Below, piece by piece: positions 49,001 to 60,049 of a DNA stretch of 64,000 nucleotides (its first letter is position 1; every line of letters begins with the position of its first letter). The DNA is from Paraspadella gotoi. Its lineage: Eukaryota > Chaetognatha. The stretch spans positions 744,437 through 808,436 of the forward strand of contig JBJCIZ010000028.1 of NCBI GenBank assembly GCA_051294375.1. The letters run 5' to 3'. The translations under genes and the position numbers were made by a program. The notes below the pieces were generated by a model. It saw only the letters and a list, made by a program, of their open reading frames with translations. It ran no database searches and had not been told where the DNA came from.

Positions 49001-52000
49001 ACCCACCAAATTTAGCAGAAGGTTCAAGGGTTCAAGAGATTGACTTTTTGTTTATTCTCTTTTTTCGTTTGTTTGTCCTTTGCATATTTTTTTTTGTTTT
49101 GGGTTTTTTAAATGAGTTTTGAAATAAACGATGAAGTCTTTTACACAACGATTACATTTAATTTTTTTTTGTAATGTCTTTAGACCATATTTCTCTATTA
49201 TAACAATATAATATTGGTATTATTGATTTAGGTATCTGACATAAAATACAATGAAAGTTCATCAGCCATTTAAACGTCAAAGTTAAGGTAAAAAGGCTTG
49301 TGCGTCTGCATAATTAAACAATATCTAATAATTAAATAAAATATTTAAATTATACTTTTGAAATAAATAATAAAAAAGAACATATAACATATCTAAGCAA
49401 TATTTATAAAATNNNNNNNNNNNNNNNNNNNNNNNNNAATTTCTTATATTATAGCAACGGGAGGATAGCCTGTGACTACCCGGGGCGGGGGTATCTCACC
49501 AACTGGCGTAGGGGGCTGCGGACCCTCAGTGAGCCGCCTCCTGTCACTTGGCATGTTTAGATCCGGCACGTCCATTTTAAGCCAAGAGTCCGGATACCCG
49601 GATTGAACCCGGGACGCACGGATGGAATAGATGATTAGCCTGCTCAGACATTGATACAGAGGCTGAGGACTGGACAGCAGTGAGGCATAATTAAGTCTTT
49701 GCTGCCAACAGGATCCCCCACCAGACTTTCCACAGGGCCCTCAATCCTGAGGAGAATGTCATGAGAGAAGGTTTTGATCTCATTGGCCCAAGTGAGAGCG
49801 AGCGGATGCGAAGCGAGTCTGGGAGCGTTACCCAGAGAGTAGGGCAAGGCGTGGAATGCATACCCTAAGCGACGTAAGCGTGGGCGCATGGTGCGCAGCC
49901 GGTTGCGTTTCGAGAGTAGGGCTCACCACTTATAGCAACGGAGGATAGCACTGTGATACCCGGGGCGCGGGTATCTCACCAAAACTGCGTAGGGCTGCGG
50001 ACCTCAGTGCACCGCCTCCTGTCACTGGCATAAGTTTATACCGGCACCGTCGATTTAATGCCAAAACGGAGATACCAGGCATGAACCGGGACGCACGGAG
50101 GACATGAGAATAGATTTACCGTATCAGCCATTTGCAGACGAGGCTGAGGACGGACAGCAGTGAGGCAGCTTTAAGTCTTGCTGCCACAATATCAACTTTT
50201 CATGACGAATCCAAATCTTAAAAAAAATCTTACAAAAAGCTATTTTGAAATTTTAACATTTATTGAATTAGTACTAGTATAAATATAGCCTACTGCATAA
50301 ATTATAAAATTTTTTTTATACATAAATGTTCATTTGTATAATGTTGTTCGTTCTCACTTTTAGAATTTTAATTAAAGTTAAATTTAGAATTTTTGGGATT
50401 TCAGATTCGATCGTTTGGTTTCATGTTGTAAAGGAAAGAATGGGGTTCACCTTGGGGGGGGACGTCATCACGAAAAAATCGCGTAGTTTTTTCTTATTAC
50501 GAATTGGGTTGTTTCTGATAGAAATGATTGTCCATTCATCTATTCACACTTTTGTTCTTTTACGTTGCATCCATCCATTCCTTCCTTCCTTCCTTCCTTC
50601 CTTCCTTCCTTCCTTCCTTCCTTCCTTCCTAGGCGGTTGTCAAGCCTCTCTCCGTGAAAAGGACTACGATACCTTTCTCCTCGTTCGCTACGAGCGACGG
50701 AAGTTGACGATCAAACACGACGTGGACAACGCGAGGACGTGGCGAAAGTGCGCCGAGTTCGACGGCGTTCGCCTGCCGAGGTATCCTTATTTTATTTTTT
50801 CGTTAATCTAATTTGCATGATGCAGCAATTAATTCGAATGCGTACATTTTTTTAACGATGGATTTTCATTCGTGAAACTTTTGCTTGAAAGCAGAAGGGT
50901 CATGAGGTTTATGGGAGACACCGTTCTGTGCAGATTCTATGTCATCGCCAATGGTGTATGTTCGGTTTAGAAATGAGTGAAATATCATGGGTTAACGACG
51001 AAAGAGACTTCCTTTTGGCATATACCGTATGGATCCTGGTTTAAAGAAACACAAAATTGGTGCATTGCGCGTCATTTCTTTTTTCAATCGTTTCCCCCGT
51101 CCAGCGGTTTCTTCTTCGGCGTGAGCGCCGCCACGGGCGACCTGACGGGACAACCACGACGTCATCTCCCTCAAAGTCTACGAGATCGAGTCTCCTCGGC
51201 GAACGACGACAAGGAAGTCCTCGATCGAACCGTCGGCGTCGACGCTCCCGCCGCAGCCGCAGCCGCAGCCCACGACGACGACCGGCCGCGCAGCGAGGGC
51301 GGGATCGTCAAGTGGATCCTCCTCGCCTTCGTCGTCGTCCTCGTCGCCGCCGTCCTCGTCTATTATCACAACGAGAGACGAGGATCGAAGAGGTTTTATT
51401 GACGCGCCAGCCCATCTCGAATTGACGCGCGCACGCCCCATCTCGTATTTCTTTCCGCCACGCGTGGCCTTTTTTTTTTTTTTTGCTCAAAATATCGTCG
51501 CTTCGTCTCGCGTCTCAACGTGATATCGTTTATTCGTCGCCATGGAAACGTCCGCGCGCGCGCCATCGAACGGAGGGAAAACTCAAATCGCGGTGATCAA
51601 CATCGTTTCTTTCCTGATTTAATCGTCAGCGCATCCGCCTTTTTTTTTGTCGTAGTTCGTGTCGCGCATTTAATTTTTTTTTCATTTAAATCGAATCCAT
51701 CGCATTAAATTTTTTTTTAATCTTGATCTTTACACAAAATTCTAGTAGTTTATTGAAATTGGAGACCGGATCTGAATTAGCCAGTAGTCGGAATATGTAT
51801 TTGTTTTCTCGTTATATACAACCAAAGGCTGTATTTTTCATTAGGGCAACCAACGCGTCAGAGAGGGGGTAAGTCTTTTTCCCTTTTTTAGGAAAGATCT
51901 GTACCTCCCGTTATCTTCCACATCTCCCTTCCACTTGAAACCTCGTTTTCTCAAGTCAATTGTACAACGAATTTAAGTCGTTAATTTTTTGTTTTCATAG

Positions 52001-55000
52001 AAATGACAATGTGACGTAAACTAACGAATTTAACAATGTCCTACGTTCCCAACTTGGACCCCGGCCTCATCGCCACCGTCAAGGAAGAGTTGGCGAAGAA
52101 AGAGACTCAACAGCGGAAACACTATTGCCTCTTTCAACGAGCTAAAGACGATGGCCAAGGAGCTCCCCAACAAGTACGCCCAACGCCTCCCATACGACCT
52201 CCTCTCTTCGCTGGCCAATTCCCTCATCGACGGGACGGTATTCCAGATCGTGGAAGGCCTCGTCGAGATTCAGCAGATGAACCGAAAGGAATCTCTTCAA
52301 TCAACGGCTCAAGCTCATCAACACACATCGGCAGAGGTGTTGACGACGTTATGGTGGTCGAAGGGGAAAGAATGATTGATTGACCAGAATGAAATGAATG
52401 AATGATGAATTTATGAATGGTGGATTAAATGAATGAATGGTTGATGGATGAATGAATATGAATTATGTCATACCTATTACTCTTCCCTCTCTGACCAGAC
52501 GTCAAGCCCTCAAACAGCGACACAAGGACGAGATATCGTCGTCCGAAGCGCGCCGCCACCAAATCCCTCTGCTCCAGTCAACCCATCGAAAGGAAACGCA
52601 GGAGCTGGAGAAGGCCGTCGAGGAGGAGCTGAAGCGGCACGATATCGAAGTTGCTCCTGGAGATCGATCAGAAGGTGGCCGATCAACAGGTGCGATTTCG
52701 GGGGGGGGGATGAACGAGTTGGATTGCTGGAGTGTCGGACCGTTAGCTAATATGTGATATTTTTAATAAAATGGGACAACCTATGTGTAGAGTTCCGATA
52801 ACCGTTAATTTTTTTAGGAAATTCGCTTAAACCGTTAAAACTAACATTTTTAACGGTTAACCGTTAAGATCGGTTAATTTTAAATTTCAACTTTAAAATT
52901 TAAAATATTAAGATTTAAAACAAAAATAAAGTATTTAATGGTATTTTCTCTTTAACTCTGGCTCTTGAATGCGCTGATAAGACTTGAAAACAGAGTCGAA
53001 ACATGTCTATTTTTTATGTCAAATAAAATGTTGTAACAAACAAATATTTTTGCTAATCTCATAACACAACGAAACGAAAGGATACCCATCAAATTCTAAT
53101 TCTATATTTTGTTTTCTCTTTCTCTCTTTTGCTTTCTCTTTTTCTTTCTCTACTTCTTCTATTCCCATTATTTTTTTTAGTTGTTAGTTTGTTTGTTAGT
53201 TGTTAGTTTCTGTTGTTAGTCTTTCATAAACTATGACCAATGGTCATTTGACCATAAATATAAATATGAATTTTACTTTATTGATAGATTGGTTGATTTA
53301 TCGATTGATCAAAAATATTTATTGATTAATAATATATTTTTCAGTTTAGTTAAAAAGTATATCATCATTATTCTTTTTTATATGTCTTTTTTAAGATTCG
53401 TTCCTTCTATTATTAATTTTTTAAATTTTTTAAAATAATTTTTTTATTTTGTTTTTTATTCATTTTTTTTCATTCATTCGGTTTTTATTTCATTTGCTTC
53501 TTTGTTAATTTTAAAAAGGATAGAAAAAGATTATTTATTTTTAGCTAAATTGAATATATATTATTGCATGAAAGGGCAAAAAAAGGAAAAAGGTAAAAGC
53601 AAAGGGCGAAAAAATGAGAAAAAAGAAAGGGGGAAAGAAAAAGGGGAAAAGTGAGAAAGAAAAAGAAATGAAACAGGAGGAGATAAATAAAGGGGAAGAA
53701 AGAATAAGAGAGAGATGAGGATAGAAAAAAAAAGAGAAAATAACAAAGGAAAAAAAGCAGGGAAAATTTGAGAAGAGAGAGAGGGGTAAAAATATGGTGA
53801 GAAGGGGAGAGGAGGAATAGAGAGAACAGAAAAAAAAATAGTTTTTTTTTTTTTAATTTAAAGATTTCATACCAAAAAATGAAAAAAATCACATTTGAAA
53901 TTAACCGAATTTAACCGTTAAAATGAATATATTAACGGTTAAGTTAAAATTATTTTTAAACCGTTAATAACCGTTAACAGTTAACGGTTATCGGAACACT
54001 ACCTATGTGAAAAAATTATCCCTTAATTCAATAAGCTATCTTGCCCCTGACATTTGGACAGGCAATGGTGGGTTTAAGGCTCGATCCCTCTCACTAAATT
54101 ATAACATTGCAGGATTCTAAAATTTATCAATCAAGACACTCTAACAGTCTTAGTTAATTAACTCCCCTACGACCCGACTTCCCTGTCAATGAAGTGGTAT
54201 AATGTTCGTCTGTTTTTCATTGGCAGGTGACTCTCTCTAAAGCCGCCGTCCCCGGATTTATGTCAGCAACAACGCGCACGAAGTCCGGCTGCAGATGTAT
54301 CTCTTGGAGTTCGTGCAGCGTCTGGCCAAGATGGATTTGTCGCAGTGTTGATGGGGGGGGGTGTGGGGATGGGTTTGTTTATTCCTTCATTACTTATATT
54401 TTTTTTGTCATTGATCGTGAAATATACCGGCTATTATAATGGTTATTTATGACTTGGTTATTTATTAATTTTCTCTCGAGTCGACGCCGGGTTTGAATCG
54501 TTATTTTGGAGATAAAAATCGCTGATATCTGACTTCAAAGATGAGAGCGTAAATTCGCATCCTCCTCGTGTCGCTGATTTCGGAAAAAAAAGAATTGACC
54601 ATCTCCAGCAAATTTATCTCCGAAAATATATTTGCATTCCGCCTCAATTCTCGACGTTGTTTTCATACTTCATAGATCTAACCGCCCATTACGCAAAACT
54701 TTGCTATAGTCGAAAAGACAACGAAACCGCTTTTCGCCGAGAGCGAAGGAGACTTAAAAACTTACAACTATGGAACTGCGCCTGGGTTCGTCCCTCGTGC
54801 TCGTCACGTGGTTGACGAACTTCGTCTCGTCTCTCGCGTCCGACGTCCAAATCTGGGGAATCGAAGAATGTCGCGTCGTCGGATTCTCATCCGCTAATCT
54901 CCTCTGTTCCTCTTGCAAAGGTGGGGGGGCACTATGAAGCCATAGTAAGGTGGACAGCAGAAAATTTCATACAGCCTCGCTACCCACCTGTAACCACTAC

Positions 55001-56265
55001 ACTATGAAGCCATAGTAAGGTGGACAGCAGAAAATTTCATACAGCCTCGCTACCCACCTGTAACCACTACACTATGAAGCCATAGTAAGGTGGACAGCAG
55101 AAAAATTTCATACAGCCTCGCTACCCACCTGTTAACCACTACACTATGAAGCCATAGTAAGGTGGACAGCAGAATTCCGCGCTATTTCTAATGCATTAAG
55201 CCACCAACCCACCCACCTCCAATAATTTGTTTTGATTTTATCTATTAGCAAAAGCTTTATCCTTGGAACTTGTTTGATTGAAAAGTAATTGCAGTATACC
55301 ACTTCATTTTGCTTTGAAAGTATCTTCAATTCTATTATGGTTTTAATGTTAGAATGCATATCTAATTAATATTTCATCTCTATAATATGTAAAATTTTTT
55401 TGTATTTTTCATTTCTTAAAATATAATACTACAATATGCAAATTAGAGTTATAAATACTCAAAGGTTTTTTAAATAATGCAAAATACAGTCAGAGAAAAA
55501 AATTTTATTTACAAACGTTAAAAATTATTAAGAAAGGATAATTACAAAAAAATTAGACATGAGACTGAGAATAGGCAGGGATTTTTTAATATTAACGGTT
55601 TAACTAAAAAAGTATAATGTATTTCTCTCGATTCGTTGTTGTTGGTAAGTTTTAGTTACAACGTTTTTTATTATTTAAAAAACAACGGTTAAATTTAAAC
55701 AAAAATAACGGATATGTTTCGTCTCTGATGAGAGCCTTCTTCAGCGCGAAAAATATTGTTTTTCTATAAATAGTTTTTCACAGATTTGAAGAGAGAGACA
55801 GAGAGAGAGAAAGAGAGAGAGGGACAGAGATAAAAGTTTTCAACAAAGAATTTATTTCACTAAAATCTTTACTTATCTATCCCTCTGAATTAAACTCTTA
55901 TATTTCAAATTTCATTCATTTCAATTTTTCAAATTTTCAAAATGAATTTATTGCAATTGAAGAGACAGTAATTATTGATAAGTGTTAATGACAGACCCGT
56001 TCAATATAAGCAGTCCCTGAGCTTCGGATCAGGCTGTAACACCATGTTACAGGCGGATTAAGCGCCCCGTCCCTCTTAACTGCCAGACGACCACCGGGCT
56101 AGAACCCGGACCTTTGGGTTGGGAGGCGAATGACTTGCCTACGGCACCAATGGCCGCTGATGAACGGTTGGAGGTTTTTAGTCCACTATACAATTTTGTT
56201 ATTAGACATACAAATGAAGTTTGTTTAATTTTATCATTGTTGTACATTGCTCAAATGTAATTGTT

Positions 56266-56308
<43 letters not shown>

Positions 56309-57909
56309 TTCACCAAATTTCATTTCTTTTCACCACTTATTCTATCTAGCCTCAACTAAATCTGTCCTCTAAACTGACCACTAATCTCTCTCATTCTTTG
56401 TTGGAAACTTTACCTTTCTATCTCTCTCTCTCTCTTTCTCTCTCTCTTCTCTCTCTCTCTCTGTACGATCTCTTGCGTGATTAGTTTGTATCTTTGGAAC
56501 TAATTTTTTGCTGTTTTTGGTGACTTCCGGTTTGTAAAAAAGTTTTCAAACATAATAAGCACCTAAAACTATTTTTATAATATATTAACTAACTTGCAAT
56601 GCAATATTCTAGTCAGGAATGAACTAATTATATTAAAAAATTAAATTTAAATAGAACTTGTTCAAAAAATCTACGAATATTTGTGAATTTTGACGCTCGT
56701 GGCACTTTGGCGCTCCTGGGGAGGGCCAAGAATTTTAAAAAGTCTAACAAAAGTCATATATTCAGATAGAACGGAAAAAAAGGAAAAGAATGGCGTTTTC
56801 CTGAGATTTCTATCTTAAAAAGAATCGGATTTAAATGTGTCTAATGTTCATTTGTATAATGTTGTTCGTTTCTCACTTTTAGAATTTTAATTAAAGTTAA
56901 ATTTAGAATTTTTGGGATTTCAGATTCGATCGTTTGGTTTCATGTTGTAAAGGAAGAATGGGGTTCACCTTGGGGGGGGGACGTCAGTCACGAAAAAATC
57001 GCGTAGTTTTTTCTTATTACGAATTGGCGTTGTTTCTGATAGAATGATTGTCCATTCATCTATTCACACTTTTGTTCTTTTACGTTGCATCCATCCATTC
57101 CTTCCTTCCTTCCTTCCTTCCTTCCTTCCTTCCTTCCTTCCAGGCGGTTGTCAAGCCTCTCTCCGTGAAAAGGACTACGATACCTTTCTCCTCGTTCGCT
57201 ACGAGCGACGGAAGTTGACGATCAAACACGACGTGGACAACGCGAGGACGTGGCGAAAGTGCGCCGAGTTCGACGGCGTTCGCCTGCCGAGGTATCCTTA
57301 TTTTTATTTTTTCGTTAATCTAATTTGCATGATGCAGCAATTAATTCGAATGCGTACATTTTTTTAACGATGGATTTTCATTCGTGAAAACTTTTGCTGA
57401 AAAGCAGAAGGGTCATGAGGTTTATGGGAGACACCGTTCCGTGCAGATTCTATGTCATCGCGAATGGTGTATGTTCGGTTTAGTAATGAGTGAAATATCA
57501 TGGGTTAACGACGAAAGAGACTTCCTTTTGGCATATACCGTATGTCCGGTTTAAAGAAAAAAAAAATTGGTGCATTGCGCGTCATTTCTTTTTCATCGTT
57601 TCCCCCCCTTCCAGCGGTTTCTTCTTCGGCGTGAGCGCCGCCACGGGCGACCTGACGGACAACCACGACGTCATCTCCCTCAAAGTCTACGAGATCGAGT
57701 CTCCCGGCGACGACGACAAGGAAGTCCTCGATCGAACCGTCGGCGTCGACGCTCCCGCCGCAGCCGCAGCCGCAGCCCACGACGACGACCGGCCGCGCAG
57801 CGAGGGCGGGATCGTCAAGTGGATCCTCCTCGCCTTCGTCGTCGTCCTCGTCGCCGCCGTCCTCGTCTATTATCACAACGAGAGACGAGGATCGAAGAGG
57901 TTTTATTGA
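45774..57909 (+). CDS. LMAN2: L-type lectin cargo receptor VIP36 (LMAN2/LMAN2L family)
   Basis: Exons 45774-46027, 46930-47084 and 47157-47288 are unique. The last two exist twice, and the intact pair is 57144-57291 and 57615-57909. Joined, they keep frame and give 327 residues. Order: signal peptide (INGIVAATIFVVVFVLAPAP), L-type lectin domain beginning YQKREHSLAKPY, an alanine/aspartate-rich stalk, one transmembrane helix (WILLAFVVVLVAAVLVYY) and the cytosolic tail ending KRFY, as in VIP36. Ligand residues of the family are visible: DGLAFWYTKDR, the Asn in NDWNNEH, the His in SFDHDKDG, and GDLTDNHD near the C-terminal end of the domain. It binds high-mannose glycans and cycles between ER and Golgi. 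Intron 3 is very long (about 9.9 kb to this exon pair) because it spans SINEs, a gap and the first duplicate block. Confidence 0.9.
46195..46440 (+). mobile_element. tRNA-derived SINE in LMAN2 intron 1
   Basis: A tRNA-like head includes GGCGCCGGAGGTAGCACGAG and the B box GGTTCGCGCCC (about 46266-46276). A GC-rich body follows and ends in a (GAT)n tail near 46420-46435, a typical SINE tail. Confidence 0.65.
46490..46835 (-). mobile_element. tRNA-derived SINE, opposite orientation, in LMAN2 intron 1
   Basis: On the minus strand the B box is GGTTCGATCCC (about 46757-46768), a perfect match to the consensus. It is preceded by GGACAGCTAAGTACTCATTC, an A-box-like region. The element runs leftward through a GC-balanced body to about 46490. 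Confidence 0.65.
47340..47720. mobile_element. Diverged fragment related to the TAF2-intron MITE
   Basis: Segments such as GATTTGAATTCC...GTTGATAAAAGAAA...TTCTCTCATTAAGT and CAGCTTAAAATGTAGG parallel the interior of 9580-10554 (GATTTGAATCCC...GTTGATATAAGAAA...TTCTTTCATTAAGT and TAGCTTAAAATTATAG). Terminal repeats and a target duplication are not recognisable. Confidence 0.5.
48357..48740. mobile_element. AT-rich foldback (inverted-repeat) element in LMAN2 intron 3
   Basis: The left arm (GGAAGCATTTAAAGATTATT ... GGATTCTGATAGAGCTTTAA) is matched in inverse orientation by the right arm (reverse complement GAAGCTTTTAAATATTTATT ... GGATTCCTATAGAGCTTGAA). The arms are about 150 bp each around a centre near 48545. 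This is probably another non-autonomous MITE. Target duplication is not established. Confidence 0.5.
49413..49437. other. Assembly gap (25 N)
   Basis: The gap lies within LMAN2 intron 3, just upstream of a pair of SINE-like repeats and the first LMAN2-DGCR6-SELENOF block. Confidence 0.97.
49455..50190 (-). mobile_element. Pair of tRNA-derived SINE copies in direct repeat
   Basis: AGCAACGG-AGGATAGC...GGTATCTCACCAA...GCCGCCTCCTGTCACT...GGACAGCAGTGAGGC occurs at about 49452-49690 and again, more diverged, at 49935-50185. On the minus strand the first copy has the B box GGTTCAATCC (about 49600-49610). The second is degenerate. About 240 bp of unrelated sequence lies between them. Confidence 0.55.
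50633..51402 (+). pseudogene. LMAN2: LMAN2 3' exons, first copy
   Basis: Exons 50633-50780 and 51105-51402 duplicate 57144-57291 and 57615-57909. The lectin exon is intact. The last exon has an extra base (GACGGGACAACC for GACGGACAACC) and a CTCCTCGGCGAACGACG variant, which disrupts the frame before the transmembrane segment. A (CTTC)n microsatellite forms the pyrimidine tract of the first acceptor in both copies, with different lengths. Confidence 0.8.
52036..54351 (+). pseudogene. DGCR6: DGCR6, first copy, frameshifted and interrupted by a transposon
   Basis: Exons 52036-52336, 52499-52689 and 54227-54351 duplicate the intact gene at 58545-59628. Breaks include an extra T (CTCTTTCAACG), GATGAACCGAAAGG for GATGACCGAAAGG, an extra base in CGATATCGAAGTTG, and a lost T in the last exon (GGATTTATG). 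The second intron contains the hAT element at 52788-54001. It may be an unpolished haplotype rather than a true pseudogene. Confidence 0.8.
52788..54001. mobile_element. Non-autonomous hAT element with known empty site
   Basis: The left end reads TAGAGTTCCGATAACCG. The reverse complement of the right end reads TAGTGTTCCGATAACCG. The element is flanked by the 8 bp duplication CCTATGTG (52780-52787 and 54002-54009). The duplicate block at 59279-59286 has a single CCTATGTG with no insert, which is the pre-insertion site. Subterminal AACCGTTAA motifs recur near both ends. The 1,214 bp interior, including a purine-rich stretch at 53575-53840, encodes no transposase. Confidence 0.92.
54770..54920 (+). 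pseudogene. SELENOF: SELENOF exon 1, orphan copy
   Basis: The signal-peptide exon, with its 5' UTR and splice donor, is identical in sequence to 60050-60200. After the donor GTGGGGGGG the sequence breaks into a 70 bp tandem array. The Sec-containing and C-terminal exons do not follow, so this copy cannot encode a whole protein. Confidence 0.85.
54931..55172. repeat. 70 bp tandem repeat, about 3.4 copies
   Basis: Units of 70, 70 and 72 bp plus 30 bp start with ACTATGAAGCCATAGTAAGG and contain ACAGCCTCGCTACCCACCTG. The reverse complement of each unit includes TAGTGGTTACAGGTGGGTAG, resembling a tRNA A box, so the unit may derive from a SINE head. The copies are almost identical. Confidence 0.9.
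55173..56841. other. Spacer between duplicate blocks
   Basis: AT-rich sequence with GA-rich (about 55795-55830) and (CT)n (about 56268-56306, 56420-56462) microsatellites and one SINE. No coding region is supported. Confidence 0.5.
56009..56165 (-). mobile_element. tRNA-derived SINE (family A, longest copy)
   Basis: On the minus strand it reads GGTGCCGTAGGCAAGTCATT, then the B box GGTTCTAGCCC. It shares the TCCCTGAGCTTCGGATCAGG tail block with 36658 and 40400. It extends further than those copies through GGTCGTCTGGCAGTTAAGAG. Confidence 0.65.
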
Positions 57910-58544
57910 CGCGCCACGCCCATCTCGAATTGACGCGCCACGCCCCCATCTCGTATTTCTTTCCGCCACGCGTGGCCTTTTTTTTTTTTTTGCTCAAAAA
58001 TATCGTCGCTTCGTCTCGCGTCTCAACGTGATATCGTTTATTCGTCGCCATGGAAACGTCCGCGCGCGCGCCATCGAACGGAGGGAAAACTCAAATCGCG
58101 GTGATCAACTCGTTTCTTTCCTGATTTAATCGTCAGCGCATCCGCCTTTTTTTTTGTCGTAGTTCGTGTCGCGCATTTAATTTTTTTTTTCATTTAAATC
58201 GAATCCATCGCATTAAATTTTTTTTTAATCTTGATCTTTACACAAAATTCTAGTAGTTTATTGAAATTGGAGACCGGATCTGAATTAGCCAGTAGTCGGA
58301 ATATGTATTTGTTTTCTCGTTATATACAACCAAAGGCTGTATTTTTCATTAGGGCAACCAACGCGTCAGAGAGGGGGGTAAGTCTTTTTCCCTTTTTTAG
58401 GAAAGATCTGTACCTCCCGTTATCTTCCACATCTCCCTTCCACTTGAAACCTCGTTTTCTCAAGTCAATTGTACAACGAATTTAAGTCGTTAATTTTTTG
58501 TTTTCATAGAAATGACAATGTGACGTAAACTAACGAATTTAACA

Positions 58545-59628
58545 ATGTCCTACGTTCCCAACTTGGACCCCGGCCTCATCGCCACCGTCAAGGAAGAGTT
58601 GGCGAAGAAAGAGACTCAACAGCGGAAACACTATTGCCTCTTCAACGAGCTAAAGACGATGGCCAAGGAGCTCCCCAACAAGTACGCCCAACGCCTCCCA
58701 TACGACCTCCTCTCTTCGCTGGCCAATTCCCTCATCGACGGGACGGTATTCCAGATCGTGGAAGGCCTCGTCGAGATTCAGCAGATGACCGAAAGGAATC
58801 TCTTCAATCAACGGCTCAAGCTCATCAACACGCATCGGCAGAGGTGTTGACGACGGTTATGGTGGTCGAAGGGGGAAAGAATGATTGATTGNNNNNNNNN
58901 NNNNNNNNNNNNNNAATGGTGGGATTAAATGAATGAATGGTTGATGGAATGAATAAATGAATTATGTCATACCTATTACTCTTCCCCTCTCTGACCAGAC
59001 GTCAAGCCCTCAAACAGCGACACAAGGACGAGATATCGTCGTCCGAAGCGCGGCCCCACCAAATCCCTCTGCTCCAGTCAACCCATCGAAAGGAAACGCA
59101 GGAGCTGGAGAAGGCCGTCGAGGAGGAGCTGAAGCGGCACGATATGAAGTTGCTCCTGGAGATCGATCAGAAGGTGGCCGATCAACAGGTGCGATTTCGG
59201 GGGGGGGGGATGAACGAGTTGGATTGCTGGATGTCGGACCGTTAGCTAATATGTGATATTTTAATAAAATTGGGACAACCTATGTGAAAAATTATCCCTT
59301 AATTCAATAAGCTATCTTGCCCCTGACATTGGACAGGCAATGGTGGGTTTAAGGCCTCGATCCCTCTCACTAAATTATAACATTGCAGGATTCTAAAATT
59401 TATCAATCAAGACACTCTAACAGTCTTAGTTAATTAACTCCCCTACGACCCGACTTCCCTGTCAATGAAGTGGTATAATGTTCGTCTGTTTTTCATTGGC
59501 AGGTGACTCTCTCTAAAGCCGCCGTCCCCGGATTTTATGTCAGCAACAACGCGCACGAAGTCCGGCTGCAGATGTATCTCTTGGAGTTCGTGCAGCGTCT
59601 GGCCAAGATGGATTTGTCGCAGTGTTGA
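58545..59628 (+). CDS. DGCR6: DGCR6-family protein
   Basis: Three exons (58545-58843, 58999-59188, 59503-59628) keep frame and give 204 residues, near the family length. Motifs shared with vertebrate DGCR6 and the fly gdl protein are ELKTMAKELPNKYAQRLPYD, LANSLIDGTVFQIVEGLVEI, the RQALKQRHKDE helix, EIDQKVADQQVTLSKAAVPG and FYVSNNAHEVRLQMYLLEF. The protein is predicted to be mostly helical with coiled-coil segments. Its molecular role is poorly known; the human gene lies in the 22q11 deletion region. It starts 635 bp after LMAN2 and ends 421 bp before SELENOF. An N gap falls in intron 1 only. The block A copy is broken. Confidence 0.92.
58892..58914. other. Assembly gap (23 N)
   Basis: The gap lies in DGCR6 intron 1. 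The block A equivalent (about 52380-52425) is short (GAATGAAT)-like sequence, so little is missing. Confidence 0.97.
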
Positions 59629-60049
59629 TGGCGAGGGGAGGTGGGGATGGGTTTGTTTATTCCTTCATTACTTATATTTTTTTTGGTCATTGATCGTGAA
59701 ATATACGGGCTATTATAATGTTTATTTATGACTTGGTTATTTATTAATTGTCTCTCGAGTCGACGCCGGGTTTGAATCGTTATTTTGGAGATAAAAATCG
59801 CTGATATCTGACTTCAAAGATGAGAGCGTAAAATTCGCATCCTCCTCGTGTCGCTGATTTCGGAAAAAAAAGAATTGACCATCTCCAGCAAATTTATCTC
59901 CGAAAATACATTTGCATTCCGCCTCAATTCTCGACGTTGTTTTCATACTTCATAGATCTAACCGCCCATTACGCAAAACTTTGCTATAGTCGAAAAGACA
60001 ACGAAACCACTTTTCGCCGAGAGCGAAGGAGACTTAAAAACTTAAAACT

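Larger units (their letters stand above)
50325..54930 (+). repeat. Duplicate block A (LMAN2 3' exons, DGCR6, SELENOF exon 1)
   Basis: The block matches 56842-60210 in order and orientation at very high identity. It differs by scattered single-base indels, by a 1.2 kb hAT insertion in the DGCR6 intron, and by an abrupt end 10 bp into SELENOF intron 1, where a 70 bp tandem repeat begins. Confidence 0.9.

Noticed and set aside
53545-53892. Minus-strand Phe/Leu/Ser frame inside the hAT element as a transposase
   Set aside because: It is low-complexity complement of an A/G-rich stretch. It has no hAT dimerisation domain or catalytic motif.
54931-55172. CRISPR-like look of regularly spaced repeats
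   Set aside because: The units are contiguous with no unique spacers, and the locus is in an animal intron or duplicate block. It is a plain tandem repeat.
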